Source of the DNA: Candidatus Margulisiibacteriota bacterium
GTDB lineage: Bacteria > Margulisbacteria > WOR-1 > O2-12-FULL-45-9 > XYB2-FULL-48-7
Direction of reading: 5' to 3'
Assembly: GCA_028717325.1 (NCBI GenBank)
Contig: JAQUOB010000072.1
Location: forward strand, 1-6,488
Length of the DNA: 6,488 bases
The position numbers were made by a program, and so were the translations under genes. The notes below the pieces were generated by a model. It did no database searches. It saw only the letters and a program-made list of their open reading frames with translations, and was not told the DNA's origin. Each line of letters starts with the position of its first letter. The first letter of the stretch is position 1. Shown in pieces: positions 4,663 to 6,488 of this stretch.

Positions 4663-5622
4663 ATGAGAAAATTATATTACCTGTGGACGGCTGTGGCGAT
4701 TTCCTCTCTCACTCTCTTCTGCCTTCTTTGCGTCGGCTGCGGCAAAACCGACTCCTCAACCGAAACCGGGGTCTGGAAAGTCGAATCGGGGATCAGGATC
4801 GTCGACGGCGTTTCCACCAGCACGGTCAAACTCTCGAACGGCAGTTACCGAACTTATTATGTCGGTTCCGGCGGGATCTTAAGCGCGATCTCAACCGACG
4901 GCCTTACCTTCACTCTGGAGTCGGGAAAAAGAGTGGATGTCGGCGCTCCCGGCGAGCCGGACAGCGCTCAGGCCGTCAATCCCTGCGTCGTGGCGCTGTC
5001 GGACGGCTACAGGATGTATTACGACGGCCTGGACGGCAGTGACCCCTCCTCCCACACCGCCTGCCGCCGTGTTCTAAGCGCTGTTTCTTCGGACGGGCTT
5101 GTCTTTACCAAAGAAGGCATAAGGATCGATTCCAAAAGCGATCTTATCGATAATGATAAGGCCTCTGTTCCTGACATCATCAAATTAGCGAACGGCAACT
5201 ATCTAATGGCGTACGTCTATGATATGTATGGGGCCAATTCAATCCGGGCCGCAATTTCCACCAACGAAGGAAATTCGATCACTACGCACGGCGCCTGGAC
5301 CAGACTGTCGACCTGTGAGCTGGGTGCCAATGCCATGGACCCGGATTTGATCTATATTAACGGAATCCTGAAAATGTATTATGCCCAGACCATTTTTACT
5401 TCGGATAGGAGCGCCTCGATGAAGATAATCAGCGCGACTTCAAGCGACAACGGCAACACCTGGACAAAGGATGCCGATATTGCGGTTGTGCCGACTCATT
5501 ATACGACGAATCTGGTCGGCGACCCCGATATAGTGGAAACCTCCGCCGGTAATTTCCGCCTGTACTATTATGAATTTAAATCCGACACGGGTTCCGACAT
5601 TTTCAGCGCGACCTATCCTTAA
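4663..5622 (+). CDS. Lipoprotein with a five-bladed beta-propeller (glycosidase-like fold)
   Basis: The reading frame is open from a TTG at 4579, but the ATG at 4663 is preferred. It follows the promoter at once and begins a proper export signal (MRKLYYLW, hydrophobic core to residue 25), giving 319 residues. C26 in CVGC is the likely lipidation site, although a Cys at -3 is unusual. The rest consists of about five repeats near residues 52-86, 105-151, 168-213, 224-270 and 285-319. Each has the pattern 'D/N-P-x-hydrophobic-x-L-S-N-G-x-Y-R-x-Y-Y', then 'I-x-S-A-x-S-x-D-G-x-T/F-T'. This resembles five-bladed propellers of the GH43/GH32/GH130 furanosidase-like superfamily. I could not assign the catalytic acids with confidence, so binding or hydrolysis of a glycan is only a possibility. 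It should sit on the outer face of the cytoplasmic membrane or in the outer membrane. The BsuPI-like gene follows after 17 nt. Confidence 0.8.
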   Translation: MRKLYYLWTAVAISSLTLFCLLCVGCGKTDSSTETGVWKVESGIRIVDGVSTSTVKLSNGSYRTYYVGSGGILSAISTDGLTFTLESGKRVDVGAPGEPDSAQAVNPCVVALSDGYRMYYDGLDGSDPSSHTACRRVLSAVSSDGLVFTKEGIRIDSKSDLIDNDKASVPDIIKLANGNYLMAYVYDMYGANSIRAAISTNEGNSITTHGAWTRLSTCELGANAMDPDLIYINGILKMYYAQTIFTSDRSASMKIISATSSDNGNTWTKDADIAVVPTHYTTNLVGDPDIVETSAGNFRLYYYEFKSDTGSDIFSATYP

Positions 5623-5639
5623 ATTAAAATTCGATCGCC

Positions 5640-6101
5640 ATGATAAAAAAAATCGGCTGGCTGTTATTGTTTTTTAGCTTCATTTCACTTGGGCAGTTAA
5701 GCTTTGGCAAAAACGCCAGGGTCATGGAAAAGTCGCCCTCGATCGATCTCTATGCCAATAAATCGGTCTATCGCGCCGGGGAACCGGTTGAATTAACCGT
5801 TATCGCGGCCAATCGAAGCAAAACCGCGATCAAGCTAATTTTCGGTTCGGGCCAGAGTTTTGATCTGGCCGTTGCAGACGAAAATAACAATGCCGTCTGG
5901 CAATGGTCGCATGACAGGGTTTTTACGATGGCGGTCCGCTCGGTTGAATTACTGCCCGGCCAGCGCCTGAAGTTTAACGCCGTCTGGAGACAGGCGGACA
6001 ACAACGATCAGCCGGTCAAACGAGGGAAATATTTTGTCCGGGGCTGGCTGACCACGACTTCACAGCCGGGCTCGCAGAAAAAACTAATTACTATCAAGTG
6101 A
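5640..6101 (+). CDS. Secreted BsuPI-like domain protein (intracellular proteinase inhibitor family fold)
   Basis: A 153-residue protein. Residues 1-23 are a Sec signal (KK, then WLLLFFSFISL; cleavage plausible after SFG at 21-23). The mature part matches the BsuPI domain: a beta-rich start (SIDLYANKSVYRAGEPVELTV), then F68-GSGQSFDL, AVWQWS at 85-90, F95, LLPGQ at 104-108, W116, and the closing GKYFVRGWL strand. The family is named after a Bacillus subtilis protease inhibitor, but most members are exported proteins of unknown role, so inhibition is not shown. The fold is immunoglobulin-like, suiting protein-protein contact in the envelope. No SD precedes the ATG. The gene lies 17 nt behind the propeller lipoprotein and is probably cotranscribed with it. 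A TAAAAT at 5625-5630, nine nt before the ATG, could also be a private -10 box. Confidence 0.82.
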   Translation: MIKKIGWLLLFFSFISLGQLSFGKNARVMEKSPSIDLYANKSVYRAGEPVELTVIAANRSKTAIKLIFGSGQSFDLAVADENNNAVWQWSHDRVFTMAVRSVELLPGQRLKFNAVWRQADNNDQPVKRGKYFVRGWLTTTSQPGSQKKLITIK

Positions 6102-6110
6102 ACGATCCGC

Positions 6111-6139
6111 TTGCCTGACACTTACTTTTACAGTAAAAT
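6111..6139 (+). promoter_or_regulatory. Promoter of the amino acid permease, nine bases before the ATG
   Basis: TTGCCT (6111-6116), a 17-bp spacer and TAAAAT (6134-6139) are followed by CAATTTATC and the ATG at 6149. The leader would be only a few nt. The inverted repeat TTTTAC-A-GTAAAA (6126-6138) covers the spacer end and the -10 box and could be an operator or chance. Confidence 0.55.
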
Positions 6140-6148
6140 CAATTTATC

Positions 6149-6488
6149 ATGAAATGGTTCCCGCGGCGTATTTTAAGGACCAAAAATCTTAATTCAATAC
6201 TTTCCGAAAGCGACAATCCGCTCCACGGGCTGAAAAAAGTTTTAGGGCCGTTCGATCTGATCCTGCTCGGCATCGGCGTCATCATCGGCGCCGGTATCTT
6301 TGCGACCGTCGGCACGGCGGCGGCCGGCGATGCCCTGAGACCCGGAGCCGGCCCGGCCCTCATGGTCTCGTTCGCCATCACCGCGGTCGTTTGCGGCCTG
6401 GCGGCTTTGTGTTACGCGGAACTTGCCTCGCTGGTCCCGATCTCGGGCAGCGCTTACACTTATTCTTACGCGACGTTCGGCGAGTTGG
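6149..6488 (+). CDS. APC-superfamily amino acid permease (cationic amino acid transporter type), N-terminal part, cut by window edge
   Basis: The frame is open from the ATG at 6149 to the right edge (113 codons), so the C-terminal three quarters are missing. After a basic cytoplasmic tail (about 1-33), the protein shows PFDLILLGIGVIIGAGIFATVG (34-55). This is the helix-1 signature of APC transporters, whose unwound G-A-G segment binds the amino acid backbone. A second helix (about 71-92, ALMVSFAITAVVCGLAALCYAELA) leads into ELASLVPISGSAYTYSYATFGEL, typical of the CAT/YfnA branch. Family members import amino acids by proton symport or exchange; the substrate cannot be read from this part. It has its own promoter 9 nt upstream and no SD. 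It starts 47 nt after the BsuPI-like gene, so it could also receive readthrough. Confidence 0.9.
   Translation, partial: MKWFPRRILRTKNLNSILSESDNPLHGLKKVLGPFDLILLGIGVIIGAGIFATVGTAAAGDALRPGAGPALMVSFAITAVVCGLAALCYAELASLVPISGSAYTYSYATFGEL

Noticed and set aside
4683..5042. Plus-strand open frame of 119 codons inside the propeller gene
   Set aside because: Its product is extremely arginine-rich with no fold-like pattern, typical of a shadow frame in GC-rich coding DNA.

Overview
The window is bacterial DNA of mixed base composition, close to half G+C over much of its length and clearly AT-richer across the rsgA gene. The evidence for bacteria is an rsgA gene, a bacterial-type tRNA-Asn, lipoprotein and Sec signals, sigma70-like promoters (TATAAT boxes), and Shine-Dalgarno (SD) sequences before some genes. 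Lineage cannot be fixed from the sequence. The compact, mostly single-gene layout with many promoter-hugging start codons would suit an uncultured candidate-phylum bacterium, but this is a guess.

Layout from left to right. (1) Positions 1-278, minus strand: N-terminal part of a CPA2-type cation/proton antiporter, running off the left edge. (2) 386-1267, plus: a membrane-bound ferritin / VIT1-CCC1 iron transporter fusion, divergent from the antiporter. (3) 1286-1714, minus: a small lipoprotein of unknown function, convergent with the VIT gene. (4) 1829-2659, plus: a trypsin-like serine protease with an intact His-Asp-Ser triad but no evident signal peptide. (5) 2690-2932 and 2970-3227, minus: a GIY-YIG nuclease-family protein behind a small two-helix membrane protein with a CxxC pair. 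(6) 3476-4489, plus: the ribosome-assembly GTPase RsgA in an AT-rich segment. It is convergent with (7) tRNA-Asn(GTT) on the minus strand at 4496-4567. (8) 4663-5622 and 5640-6101, plus: a five-bladed beta-propeller lipoprotein followed closely by a secreted BsuPI-like protein, probably one transcription unit. (9) 6149-6488, plus: the start of an APC-superfamily amino acid permease, running off the right edge.

The genes do not form one obvious pathway. Two themes stand out: envelope functions (antiporter, iron transporter, lipoproteins, permease, secreted BsuPI-like protein), and a consistent way of starting genes. At least five start codons lie only 4-9 nt after a -10 box, with no room for an SD sequence. 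This implies leaderless or nearly leaderless mRNAs. Three other genes have ordinary SD sequences, so two initiation modes appear to coexist. A second point of interest is a 12-base near-repeat of the tRNA-Asn T-arm on the far side of the AT-rich rsgA segment, which could mark an old integration. I saw no CRISPR array, insertion sequence, phage gene or recognisable defence system, and no gene-free stretch exceeds 300 bases.
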